Assembly: GCF_000986795.1 (NCBI RefSeq)
Contig: NZ_LAYZ01000026.1
Span: forward strand, 1 to 64,000
Origin: Salinicoccus sediminis
Lineage (GTDB): Bacteria > Bacillota > Bacilli > Staphylococcales > Salinicoccaceae
Length of the DNA stretch: 64,000 nucleotides
Direction of reading: 5' to 3'
Under the pieces are notes generated by a model that did no database searches, was not told the origin of the DNA, and saw only the letters and a list, made by a program, of their open reading frames with translations. The position numbers were made by a program, and so were the translations under genes. Of this stretch, positions 19,374 through 27,057 are shown piece by piece (within the stretch, counting starts at the first letter, position 1; every line of letters begins with the position of its first letter).

Positions 19374-19375
19374 AA

Positions 19376-19417
19376 ATTCCCCGGACACGGGAGAAATGTC
19401 TTCCGTGTCCGGGGAAT
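19376..19417. terminator. shared hairpin between convergent genes
   Basis: Perfect 15-bp inverted repeat (19376-19390 and 19403-19417) with a 12-base loop. There is little T run on either side, but the stem is strong and it sits between two convergent genes. Confidence 0.75.
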
Positions 19418-19438
19418 CAGTATGTCGGATTGTGATCG

Positions 19439-19678
19439 TTACTTGATGCCGTAGAATTTCTCGGCTTTCTCAAGGAACGGTTCATCTTCAGGTGTCATTT
19501 CGTATTCTTCCACGATCGCATCCACCGGACATGCCGTTACGCATGCACCGCAGTCGATGCAGATTTCCGGATCGATGTAGAACTGGTCCGGACCTTCTTC
19601 TATGCAATCTACAGGACAAACTTCAACGCAATCTCCGGATTTTTCCTCCATGCACGGTTGAAGAATTACATATGCCAT
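19439..19678 (-). CDS. fdxA: ferredoxin with two iron-sulfur cluster motifs
   Basis: 79-residue, very acidic electron carrier. Cysteines at 9, 17, 21, 25, 40, 43, 46 and 50 form the arrangement of the bacterial-type FdxA ferredoxins: CVEVCPVDCI and CIDCGACVTACPVDAI. Spacing of the first three Cys (9, 17, 21) suits a 3Fe-4S plus 4Fe-4S (7Fe) or an 8Fe protein; which one cannot be told. GGAGG lies upstream on the reverse strand. Redox partner unknown. The 218 bases up to the next gene hold divergent promoters only. Confidence 0.92.
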   Translation of the reverse strand: MAYVILQPCMEEKSGDCVEVCPVDCIEEGPDQFYIDPEICIDCGACVTACPVDAIVEEYEMTPEDEPFLEKAEKFYGIK

Positions 19679-19896
19679 AGTAATTACCTCCTAATTATAA
19701 ATATCATAAGCGCACTGCCCTTAATCAATTAATATATTTAAATGGTAAGCTAAATTCAATGATAGGTCAAATGGGACTTGTTTGTAATGGGTACTGAGTA
19801 TGAGTTTGGAACTGTATCCGGAAGGTAATTGATTTCAGGAGCGGGTGAATTTCTGTATAATGACCTTAATCTCGATTTTAATGTTAGGGTGAGAAA

Positions 19897-21897
19897 GTGA
19901 AAAAGAAAATAGTATGGATAGGTCTGGCGGTTGTGGCGCTCGGTGCAGCGGTACTCCTGGTACTGAATTCCGGTCTCCTGCAGAAATCTGAAGATGAAAC
20001 ACTGGACAGCTTCACTGCTGCCTATGAGAAGCAGAATTTCGACGGACTGTATGGCTATGTCAGTGATGAAGCAAAAGGTTCATATTCCGAGGAGGAAGTG
20101 GTGGACCGAAGTGCACAGGTTTTTGACAGCCTCGGCGTCGAACAGGTGACACTGGATAATCTCGAGGAATCCGAATCGGGTTCTGATGACAATTCCAAAA
20201 AATATACCGGCGAACTGACGATGGATACGGCATATGGTGAATTGAAGCGGGATTATGAAATCCTGCTGTCATATGATGATGAAGCGGGTGACTGGTTCGT
20301 CGAATGGACACCGGATATGATCATACCGGGTCTTGCGGATAATGAACTCAACATAGAACCGTTGAATGGTGAACGCGGTGAAATCCTTGACAGAGATGGC
20401 GAACAACTTGCGTTCAATGGTGTGAAGGAAACAGTCGGGTATACTGCCGGCTCAACAAACGAAGAGGATATCCTCTCACTTGCCGATGAGCTTGAGATGA
20501 GTGAAGAGAGCCTGGAGAACCTGTTTGACCAGGAGTGGATCAGTGACGGTATGTTTGTGCCGATCAAGGATGCACACAGGTTCACTGAAGAGGAAAAGCA
20601 GAAATTCAGCGATAACGGACTTTCAGTCACAGAATCACCTGCCCGTGAATACGCACTGGATAACGCCACATACCACCTCCTCGGGCACGTCGGTGAAGTG
20701 ACGCAGGAAGAGATGGAGGCAGGTGAAGGCTATCAGTCCGGAGATATCATCGGCAAACGCGGCATTGAAAAACTCTATGAAGAGAAACTCAGGCCGGAAC
20801 ACGGATACAATATTTCAATCGTTGACGGGAACGGAGAAGAAGTGGAAAATCTGTTCTCCAAAGAACCGGAAGACGGCGAGGATGTTGAACTGACAATTGA
20901 CAATGAAATCCAGCAGACGATCTACTCGAATCTCGAAGATGATTCAGGGGCAAGTGTCGCCATGGATCCATCAAACGGCGATATGCTCGCAACGGTAAGC
21001 TACCCGAGTCCGAGTCCCTACGATTTCATGTTCGGCATTTCACAGTCCGACTATGATGCCCTCAATGAAGATGAGGATAACCCGCTGCTTAATAAGTTCA
21101 ACCGGGCCACGTCCCCCGGATCGACCCAGAAGATGCTGACGTCCATCGTTGCGATGAATTCAGAAGGCTTTGACAAGAATGCAACTCGGACAATCACCGG
21201 CAAAGGCTGGCAGAAAGACGGCTCCTGGGGCGGCTATCAGGTCAACCGCTACCACGAAATTGACGGCGAATTCGACCTTAAACGGGCACTGACCTACTCT
21301 GACAACATTTACATGGCCCAGACAGCACTTGATCTCGGGGCCGAAACGTTCGTCCAGGGCATGGAAGATCTCGGCATCGGACATGTCTATGATACAGACT
21401 ATCCAATCTACACGAGCCAGGTGGCGAACGAAGAGACAATCGACAGTGACATCCAGCTGGCAGATACGGCATATGGACAGGGACAGTTGATGATTTCACC
21501 GATACAGATCACTTCCATATACAGTGCCATCATCAATGGCGGTGATGTGTACACGCCCCACATCCTGAAGGAATCTGAAGATGAAGTGCAGATCGAAGGC
21601 ATTTCCAGCCAGGAAAATCTGAACTATCTGGAAGAGGCGATGAGGGCGGTAGTCACGGAAAACCACCCGGATGATACAGAGCGGGATTACGCAGAGTTTG
21701 CAGGCAAGACGGGCACCAGCGAGAACAAAGTCTCCCAGGAATCAAGGGGTTCTGAAACCGGATGGTTCATCGGTTACGACCAGGGAGAAAAAGACATGAT
21801 GATGAGCCTCTATGTGGAGGATGTTGAAGACCGGGGAATGAGTGAATACACTGCTGGGAAATTCGCAGAGATCCACGATGACCTGAATGAAGAATAG
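19897..21897 (+). CDS. class B penicillin-binding protein of the MecA/PBP2a family
   Basis: 666 residues, close to MecA (668). Order: membrane anchor (about 4-26), MecA_N NTF2-like domain (about 30-150), dimerisation/linker domain with GERGEILDRDGEQLA, and transpeptidase domain from about 330. Active-site motifs are STQK (Ser409, Lys412), SDN (468-470) and KTG (604-606). LLNKFNRATSPGSTQK and GKGWQKDGSWGGY closely resemble staphylococcal PBP2a. No mecR or mecI gene, cassette genes or insertion sequence is near, so it looks like a resident housekeeping-type gene. Start: GTG at 19897 with AGGGTGAG upstream. Affinity for beta-lactams cannot be inferred from the motifs. Confidence 0.9.
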   Translation: MKKKIVWIGLAVVALGAAVLLVLNSGLLQKSEDETLDSFTAAYEKQNFDGLYGYVSDEAKGSYSEEEVVDRSAQVFDSLGVEQVTLDNLEESESGSDDNSKKYTGELTMDTAYGELKRDYEILLSYDDEAGDWFVEWTPDMIIPGLADNELNIEPLNGERGEILDRDGEQLAFNGVKETVGYTAGSTNEEDILSLADELEMSEESLENLFDQEWISDGMFVPIKDAHRFTEEEKQKFSDNGLSVTESPAREYALDNATYHLLGHVGEVTQEEMEAGEGYQSGDIIGKRGIEKLYEEKLRPEHGYNISIVDGNGEEVENLFSKEPEDGEDVELTIDNEIQQTIYSNLEDDSGASVAMDPSNGDMLATVSYPSPSPYDFMFGISQSDYDALNEDEDNPLLNKFNRATSPGSTQKMLTSIVAMNSEGFDKNATRTITGKGWQKDGSWGGYQVNRYHEIDGEFDLKRALTYSDNIYMAQTALDLGAETFVQGMEDLGIGHVYDTDYPIYTSQVANEETIDSDIQLADTAYGQGQLMISPIQITSIYSAIINGGDVYTPHILKESEDEVQIEGISSQENLNYLEEAMRAVVTENHPDDTERDYAEFAGKTGTSENKVSQESRGSETGWFIGYDQGEKDMMMSLYVEDVEDRGMSEYTAGKFAEIHDDLNEE

Positions 21898-21903
21898 GAC
21901 GCG

Positions 21904-21932
21904 AGACCGGCCGGTTTTCGGCCGGTCTTTTT
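21904..21932 (+). terminator. terminator of the PBP gene
   Basis: 10-bp stem AGACCGGCCG / CGGCCGGTCT with a GTTTT loop and a T run. Confidence 0.94.
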
Positions 21933-22082
21933 GATGCAGAAGTATATACAGGTTTGGAATTATATTTTTTCAAACTAAGGATCCATTTGCTTTATTAATG
22001 TAATTATACCAATGAAAACGTTTTATTATATAGAAAAAGAGAATAATCGGGGATATAAGGTGGATTTTTATACTATATTCTG

Positions 22083-22088
22083 TATAAT
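22083..22088 (+). promoter_or_regulatory. -10 element of proBA
   Basis: Perfect TATAAT 36 bases before the proB start. A weak TGGATT (22061-22066) may be the -35 with a 16-base spacer. Confidence 0.55.
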
Positions 22089-22123
22089 TAAAAGCATTAT
22101 CTTTAGCAATAGGAGTGAAATGG

Positions 22124-22957
22124 ATGAATCGTGATATTTTAAAAGAATGTAAACGCGTCGTCATTAAAATTGGTACGAATTCCATAATGAAATCCCCGAC
22201 AAAGGTGGACTACCACAAGATTGACCGTCTTGCTTTCGTCTGTTCATCTTTGCAGCAGCAGGGAAAAGAAGTCGTATTGGTATCTTCCGGGGCTGTGGGT
22301 GTAGGGGCGAGCACGCTCAAAATGGACAAGTATCCGAGTGCTGTTGCTGAACAGCAGGCGCTTGCCTCCGTCGGCCAGAGTGCTTTGATGAACCTTTACA
22401 GCCGTTTTTTCCAGCACTATGAACAATATGTCGGCCAGATACTCATGACGCGGGATATCATCAACTACCCCAACTCTTATGCTAATTGTAACACATCCAT
22501 CAATTCGCTTTTGGACAAGAATATAATACCCATCATCAACGAAAATGATGCGGTTTCTGTGGATGAATCAGGACACTGCACGAAATTCGGAGAGAATGAT
22601 ACGCTGGCTGCCGTAGTGGCGGAACTGGTGGATGCGGACCTTCTCATTATCATGAGTGATGTGGACGGACTGTATGATTCCAATCCCCACACGAATCCGG
22701 ACGCGGCACTTATTTCATACGTCGGTGAAATCGATACCGACATACTGTCCATGGCAGGCGGTGCAGGCTCCATATTCTCAACCGGGGGCATGGAGACGAA
22801 ACTGAAGGCGGCCCAGAAGATGATGTCGATCAATAAGTCCATGATGATCATTTCAGCGGAAAATCCGAACATCATATTCGATATTCTGAACGGCGAGGAT
22901 GTGGGAACCTTTTTCAAAAAGAACGAAGCCGAACTACAGATACAGGGGGATGAATGA
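22124..22957 (+). CDS. proB: glutamate 5-kinase ProB, short form
   Basis: Phosphorylates glutamate as the first step of proline synthesis; proline is also an osmolyte. The 277-residue protein is an amino acid kinase domain only: VVIKIGTNSI, VSSGAVGVG, INENDAVS, FGENDTLAA and STGGMETKLKAAQ. It ends without the C-terminal PUA domain of the ~370-residue enzymes. Feedback control may therefore differ. ATG at 22124 follows AGGAGTG by 6 bases; an upstream GTG overlaps that site. Overlaps proA by 4 bases. Confidence 0.94.
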   Translation: MNRDILKECKRVVIKIGTNSIMKSPTKVDYHKIDRLAFVCSSLQQQGKEVVLVSSGAVGVGASTLKMDKYPSAVAEQQALASVGQSALMNLYSRFFQHYEQYVGQILMTRDIINYPNSYANCNTSINSLLDKNIIPIINENDAVSVDESGHCTKFGENDTLAAVVAELVDADLLIIMSDVDGLYDSNPHTNPDAALISYVGEIDTDILSMAGGAGSIFSTGGMETKLKAAQKMMSINKSMMIISAENPNIIFDILNGEDVGTFFKKNEAELQIQGDE

Positions 22958-24234
22958 ATCATATGACTGAAAATGTACTGACAGGAGAAGCAGTAATTGA
23001 AAATTTGGGAACGAAGGCGAAACATGCGGCGAAAGTGCTGAGGAAACTGTCCGCCAAGGAAAAGAACACAGCGCTTGAAGCGATGATTGAAGGTTTGAAG
23101 AACCATACTGGAAAGATTCTTGAAGCCAACAGCAAGGATATCGAAAACGGGAAAAATAACGGCCTGGGCGATGCGCTGATTGAAAGGCTGACGCTCAATG
23201 AAGAACGTCTGGCCGGCATGCAGGACGGACTCAGGCAGATGACGGAACTCACCGATCCGACGACACAGAATGACGGCCAGTGGGTGAACGAACAGGGACT
23301 CAAGATCGGTAAAGTACGCGTGCCGCTCGGTGTGATTGGAATCATCTATGAATCCCGTCCGAACGTCACAGTGGATGCTTCGGGACTTTGCCTGAAAGCG
23401 GGAAACGCTGTGATACTGCGCGGCGGGAAGGAAGCGATGAACAGTAACAGGGCGATTGTTGAAGCACTGCAGGAAGGATTGTCCGGCACTGCCGTGCCAA
23501 AAGAAAGTGTGCAGCTGATCACGGATCCTTCAAGGGAGCTTGCGGCGGAATTCATGCAGGCGAATGAGCATGTGGACTGCCTCATTCCGAGAGGCGGGGC
23601 CGGACTCATCCAGACCGTGCTGAAACAGGCCACCGTCCCGGTGATAGAGACAGGAACCGGGAACTGTCATCTGTATGTCCATGAGTCAGCAGACCCGGAA
23701 ATGGCGAAATCACTGCTCATAAACTCGAAGACACACAGGGTATCCGTGTGCAATGCACTGGAGACACTGCTCATTGATGACAGCGTTGCAGAGAAGGAAT
23801 TGCCCGCACTCGGGGAGGCATTGCTCGAAGCCGGTGTAGGGATTCACGGGGATGAAAAGACATGCAGCCTGATTCCTGAAGCCGTGCCCGCCACAGAAGC
23901 GGATTACAGCGAAGAATACCTGGGATATGAGATCGCCGTGAAAGTTGTCGACGGCTATGAGGCGGCAATCGACCATATCGACGGATATTCCACAGGGCAT
24001 TCGGATGTAATCGCCGCAACAGATTATCAGACCATCCAGAATTTCCTGAATGAAGTCGATTCCGCGGCAGTCTATGTCAACGCCTCCACACGCTTTACAG
24101 ACGGGGAGATGTTCGGGTTCGGCGGGGAGATCGGTATAAGCACACAGAAGCTTCACGCCAGGGGTCCGATGGGACTTGAGGCGCTCACAAGCTATAAGTA
24201 TGTAGTCGAAGGATCGGGACAGATCAGGGAATAG
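22954..24234 (+). CDS. proA: glutamate-5-semialdehyde dehydrogenase ProA
   Basis: NADPH-dependent reductase that turns glutamyl-5-phosphate into the semialdehyde, second step of proline synthesis. 426 residues, aldehyde dehydrogenase fold. The catalytic Cys266 lies in HRVSVCNALETLL, and PLGVIGIIYESRPNVTVDA and FGFGGEIGISTQKLHARGPMG are ProA signatures. ATG at 22954 overlaps the proB stop; ATG at 22963 is the alternative. Forms the proBA operon. proC is not in the window. Confidence 0.95.
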   Translation: MNHMTENVLTGEAVIENLGTKAKHAAKVLRKLSAKEKNTALEAMIEGLKNHTGKILEANSKDIENGKNNGLGDALIERLTLNEERLAGMQDGLRQMTELTDPTTQNDGQWVNEQGLKIGKVRVPLGVIGIIYESRPNVTVDASGLCLKAGNAVILRGGKEAMNSNRAIVEALQEGLSGTAVPKESVQLITDPSRELAAEFMQANEHVDCLIPRGGAGLIQTVLKQATVPVIETGTGNCHLYVHESADPEMAKSLLINSKTHRVSVCNALETLLIDDSVAEKELPALGEALLEAGVGIHGDEKTCSLIPEAVPATEADYSEEYLGYEIAVKVVDGYEAAIDHIDGYSTGHSDVIAATDYQTIQNFLNEVDSAAVYVNASTRFTDGEMFGFGGEIGISTQKLHARGPMGLEALTSYKYVVEGSGQIRE

Positions 24235-24281
24235 GAGTGGGAAAAGCAGTACCTCCGTTTCCAGGAACCCCGCATAACACA

Positions 24282-24314
24282 AAGAACCTCCCGGCAAAAT
24301 GCCGGGAGGTTCTT
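24282..24314. terminator. terminator between proA and cspA
   Basis: Perfect 14-bp stem (24282-24295 and 24301-24314) with an AAAAT loop, between convergent genes; T/A-rich flanks let it serve both. Confidence 0.9.
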
Positions 24315-24338
24315 AAATCTAACAAAACTTAATTATTA

Positions 24339-24539
24339 TTAAAGTTTTACGATGTTAGCAGCTTGTGGTCCGCGCTGACCTTCTTCGATGTTGAATTCTA
24401 CCGCTTGACCTTCGTCAAGTGTTTTGTAGCCTTCGCCTTCGATGTTGGAGAAGTGAGCGAATACGTCGTCTCCGCCTTCAACTTCGATGAAGCCGTAACC
24501 TTTTTCTGCGTTGAACCATTTAACTGTACCTTGTGTCAT
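24339..24539 (-). CDS. cspA: cold-shock protein, CspA family
   Basis: 66-residue single-stranded nucleic acid-binding protein. The RNP motifs are KGYGFIEV and DVFAHFSNI, with [11 protein letters not shown] at the start. GGAGG lies 9 bases before the ATG. It has its own promoter and a leader of about 140 bases with a long hairpin, as in cold-induced csp genes. Confidence 0.97.
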   Translation of the reverse strand: MTQGTVKWFNAEKGYGFIEVEGGDDVFAHFSNIEGEGYKTLDEGQAVEFNIEEGQRGPQAANIVKL

Positions 24540-24600
24540 GAATGATGACCTCCAAAAATATATTTAATAATAATCCTAAATACGCTGGAATAAAAAAATC

Positions 24601-24651
24601 CACACATTACAAAAAGTACCGTCTAGTCACGATTACTCTTTGTAACATGTG
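24601..24651 (-). promoter_or_regulatory. structured 5' leader of cspA
   Basis: Two 18-base arms (24601-24618 and 24634-24651) are inverted repeats with three mismatches or wobbles around a 15-base loop. The hairpin lies in the middle of the untranslated leader, some 60 bases before the ribosome site. Csp leaders often act as temperature-responsive structures; that role is inferred here. Confidence 0.7.
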
Positions 24652-24689
24652 AATTAGATATTGCTGTACTTAAAAATCTTATTAAGGAC

Positions 24690-24718
24690 ACTATACATCA
24701 CATTCATATAAATGTCTA
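24690..24718 (-). promoter_or_regulatory. cspA promoter
   Basis: On the reverse strand TAGACA (24718-24713), a 17-base spacer and TATAGT (24695-24690). Predicted transcription start is near 24683, giving a leader of about 140 bases. Confidence 0.7.
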
Positions 24719-24729
24719 CTGTAAAAGTG

Positions 24730-24766
24730 AAAAAATATAATACCGGCACTCCGAAGGGAGTGCCGG
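24730..24766 (-). terminator. terminator of the aldolase gene
   Basis: CCGGCACTCC (24743-24752) pairs with GGAGTGCCGG (24757-24766). The left flank reads as a U-rich run on the reverse strand. It starts 6 bases after the aldolase stop. Confidence 0.88.
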
Positions 24767-24772
24767 CCGTCA

Positions 24773-25663
24773 TTACTTCTTGTTCACTGATGCGTCGTAG
24801 ATCGTATCGACAGCATCCTTCAGTGCCTTGTTGAACTCTTCATCAGACTGGTTTGCATTGAGGTCTGATGCGAGTGCGCGGGAGAAGCTTGCGATGAGCC
24901 CCTCATTCTCTTTCAGCTTTTCGTTGGCCTCCTCGCGGGAATAGCCGCCGGAGAGGGCGACGACTCTGACGACGCGCGGATGATCGATGAGTGGTTTGTA
25001 GAGGTTAGCCACGGTCGGGATTGAAAGTTTCAGCATCACGTTCTGATCTTCAGACAGCTGGTCGAGATGCTTTTGGATTTCATTTTTAAGGATTTCCTCT
25101 GATTCGTCCTTATTGTCGCTGTAGACGTTCACTTCAGGCTCAATGATCGGAACGAGTCCTGCAGCAATGATCTGTTTGCCGACTTCAAACTGCTGGTCCA
25201 CGACTTCTTTGATGCCCTGTTCGTTCGGTTCCAGAACATTTGAGCGCATCTTTGTACCGAAGACGCCGCGCTCATTTGCACGCTCGAGCAGGCTGTCAAG
25301 GTCGGGCATCGGCTTCATCAGCTGGACACCGTTTGCTTCATCAGCAAGTCCCTTATCAACTTTAAGGAAAGGAACGATCCCTTTATCAGCTAAATATTCA
25401 GCGGTATATTTGCCCTCGATCTTCCTGTCCATCGTCTGTTCGAACAGGATGGCACCCAAAATCTGATCTGCATTGAACGAAGGGGATGTGATGATGCGCG
25501 TACGCATGTCATGGACAAGATCGAACATCTCATCTTCACCGGAGTATGAGTCTTCCATTATGCCGTAGGCTTTCAGCGCCTTTGGTGTACTGCCGCCGCT
25601 CTGGTCCAGTGCAGCAATGAAACCGTTGCCGTTTTTGACTTTATCAAACTGTTCCTGGTTCAT
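24773..25663 (-). CDS. fbaB: class I fructose-bisphosphate aldolase
   Basis: Schiff-base aldolase of glycolysis and gluconeogenesis. 296 residues, the same length as staphylococcal class I aldolase, and very similar to it along its length: [42 protein letters not shown] and [15 protein letters not shown]. The lysine in MLKLSIPT is a candidate catalytic residue. ATG at 25663 follows AAGGAG by 8 bases; a GTG 9 bases upstream overlaps that site. A promoter with a palindrome on its -10 lies at 25749-25777. Confidence 0.95.
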   Translation of the reverse strand: MNQEQFDKVKNGNGFIAALDQSGGSTPKALKAYGIMEDSYSGEDEMFDLVHDMRTRIITSPSFNADQILGAILFEQTMDRKIEGKYTAEYLADKGIVPFLKVDKGLADEANGVQLMKPMPDLDSLLERANERGVFGTKMRSNVLEPNEQGIKEVVDQQFEVGKQIIAAGLVPIIEPEVNVYSDNKDESEEILKNEIQKHLDQLSEDQNVMLKLSIPTVANLYKPLIDHPRVVRVVALSGGYSREEANEKLKENEGLIASFSRALASDLNANQSDEEFNKALKDAVDTIYDASVNKK

Positions 25664-25748
25664 AAATTCCACTCCTTATTCTTTTCAGATACTTTGTTCA
25701 TTTCCCTTAAGGCTTGAGTGACTGACAACAGACGATTCTACTACTCTA

Positions 25749-25777
25749 ATTCTGTAACAGAATCGGCTGACAGTCAA
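25749..25777 (-). promoter_or_regulatory. aldolase promoter with overlapping palindrome
   Basis: Reverse strand: TTGACT (25777-25772), 17-base spacer, CAGAAT (25754-25749). A perfect 7-1-7 palindrome ATTCTGT-A-ACAGAAT covers 25749-25763, directly on the -10. It looks like a repressor site; the regulator is unknown. Confidence 0.55.
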
Positions 25778-25907
25778 CTTTATTCCCTTTTTAACCTGAG
25801 TCCGAACAACCCGACGAAATGAGCTGTCTATCTTCATAATATTTTGGTGTGAATTTACATTTTAAGGGTATGTGAATAAAGACTGGACAGATACAGGGGG
25901 ATGGATG

Positions 25908-26909
25908 ATGAAAATTGTGCTTAAAGTATTTTTGGGTTTTGTGGTCCTTATTGTTGCTGTCGCCATCGCAGTGTTCGGCATGCGTATATACAACACACAG
26001 AAATACGATTTGTCCGGAGAAATGCCGAATTATCATGATCTGTCGGATTATCCGGATTCATTCACAGGAGGGACCATAGAGTATTTCGAGTCGGGCGGGG
26101 CGTCGGGTTTCCATCTGTTGCCCGATACGCCTGTTGCAACTGAGCCCATTGCCGTATTCGGAGGTTCCGAGGGCAGCAGTAATTTTGATATGGCACTGCA
26201 GCTTGCAGAGGAAGGCTATGAAGTGTATTCACTGTTCTTCTTTGGGGCACCGAACCAGAATGAAGAGCTCTCTCAAGTACCTTTGGAATTTTTCGGTGAC
26301 TTTCTGAAACATGCAGAACTTGAAGGTGAAGAGGTCACTGTAATCGGTGCATCCAAAGGCGCGGAACTTGGGCTCGTGCTGACTAACTATTATGATGAAA
26401 TCAGCAACCTGGTACTGTATGCACCGAGCAGCTATGTATTCCAGGGTCTCAGTTTCGGCCGGGAGTCCCATTCTTCCTGGACATGGGATGACGAGGATCT
26501 GCCTTACATCAGTCTGCAGCAGTCGGATTTCTGGGCATTCGCAAGAACGATTTTCGATTCGATTGTACTGAACCCGGTGAAATACAGGGAAACCTATGTT
26601 TCTGCGGTCGAAACAAATGATAACAGCGAAGCTAAGCGTATCGATACATCAAACTTCGGTGGAACCGCCCTTTTGATTGCTGGAGGGGACGACGCGATGT
26701 GGCAGAGTGAAACTGCAGCGAAAGAGATAGGAGAAGCACTGGGCGATCGGGCAGAGATGGATATATACCCTGAGGCGGGGCATCTGTTTGGTGCGCCGCC
26801 CGCAGTTGGCGGTCTTGCAGTTGGCGGTACGATCGACTCCAATGAGGCGGCGAAGGACGAGAGCGACCGTCATCTCCTGCAATTTCTGGAAGAGCATGTG
26901 AAGGACTGA
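25908..26909 (+). CDS. membrane-anchored alpha/beta hydrolase (BAAT C-terminal-like)
   Basis: 333 residues. A single N-terminal hydrophobic segment (about 3-24) anchors or exports it. The rest is an alpha/beta hydrolase with a nucleophile elbow GASKGAE (Ser149), a GGDDAMW segment that may supply the acid, and EAGHLFG with the catalytic His. The pattern fits the acyl-CoA thioester hydrolase/BAAT C-terminal group; the substrate is unknown. ATG at 25908 follows GGGGG by 7 bases, with an adjacent ATG at 25905. Stands alone between the aldolase and the LacI operon. Confidence 0.8.
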   Translation: MKIVLKVFLGFVVLIVAVAIAVFGMRIYNTQKYDLSGEMPNYHDLSDYPDSFTGGTIEYFESGGASGFHLLPDTPVATEPIAVFGGSEGSSNFDMALQLAEEGYEVYSLFFFGAPNQNEELSQVPLEFFGDFLKHAELEGEEVTVIGASKGAELGLVLTNYYDEISNLVLYAPSSYVFQGLSFGRESHSSWTWDDEDLPYISLQQSDFWAFARTIFDSIVLNPVKYRETYVSAVETNDNSEAKRIDTSNFGGTALLIAGGDDAMWQSETAAKEIGEALGDRAEMDIYPEAGHLFGAPPAVGGLAVGGTIDSNEAAKDESDRHLLQFLEEHVKD

Positions 26910-26925
26910 ACAGTGGGATTAAGAG

Positions 26926-26951
26926 AAAACCGGGGTTGGCCCCCGGTTTTT
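26926..26951 (+). terminator. terminator after the hydrolase gene
   Basis: AAAACCGGGG / CCCCGGTTTT with a TTGGC loop, a perfect 10-bp stem ending in T. Confidence 0.92.
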
Positions 26952-26977
26952 AAATTGGCTAAATTTTTAAATAAAGG

Positions 26978-27006
26978 TTGTAAAACGCTTACACATATCC
27001 TATACT
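26978..27006 (+). promoter_or_regulatory. promoter of the lacI-TRAP-hxl operon, with cre-like palindrome
   Basis: TTGTAA (26978-26983), 17-base spacer, TATACT (27001-27006). The -35 end overlaps TGTAA-AACGC-TTACA (26979-26993), which resembles a catabolite-responsive element but has a 5-base rather than 4-base centre. Catabolite control is therefore uncertain. Confidence 0.65.
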
Positions 27007-27012
27007 TTAGTG

Positions 27013-27040
27013 AACCGATTTACTAAATCGGTTTAGTAAA
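27013..27040. promoter_or_regulatory. double operator at the start of the lacI operon
   Basis: Two overlapping perfect inverted repeats: AACCGATTTA-C-TAAATCGGTT (27013-27033) and TTTACTAAA-TCGG-TTTAGTAAA (27019-27040). They sit at the predicted transcription start, 18 bases before lacI. Probably the binding site of the LacI-type regulator itself. Confidence 0.75.
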
Positions 27041-27057
27041 CGATGTGAGGTTATCGT

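Noticed and set aside
19679-19896. mec-type operator ahead of the MecA-like PBP
   Set aside because: No TACA/TGTA dyad like the MecI/BlaI site was found in the 218-base gap.
22013-22026. cre-like TGAAAACGTTTTAT upstream of proB
   Set aside because: Two mismatches in the last positions and no metabolic reason for catabolite control; too weak to annotate.
26979-26993. Catabolite-responsive element upstream of lacI
   Set aside because: The TGTAA and TTACA arms are 5 bases apart rather than 4, and the central CG is off register. Kept only as cre-like.
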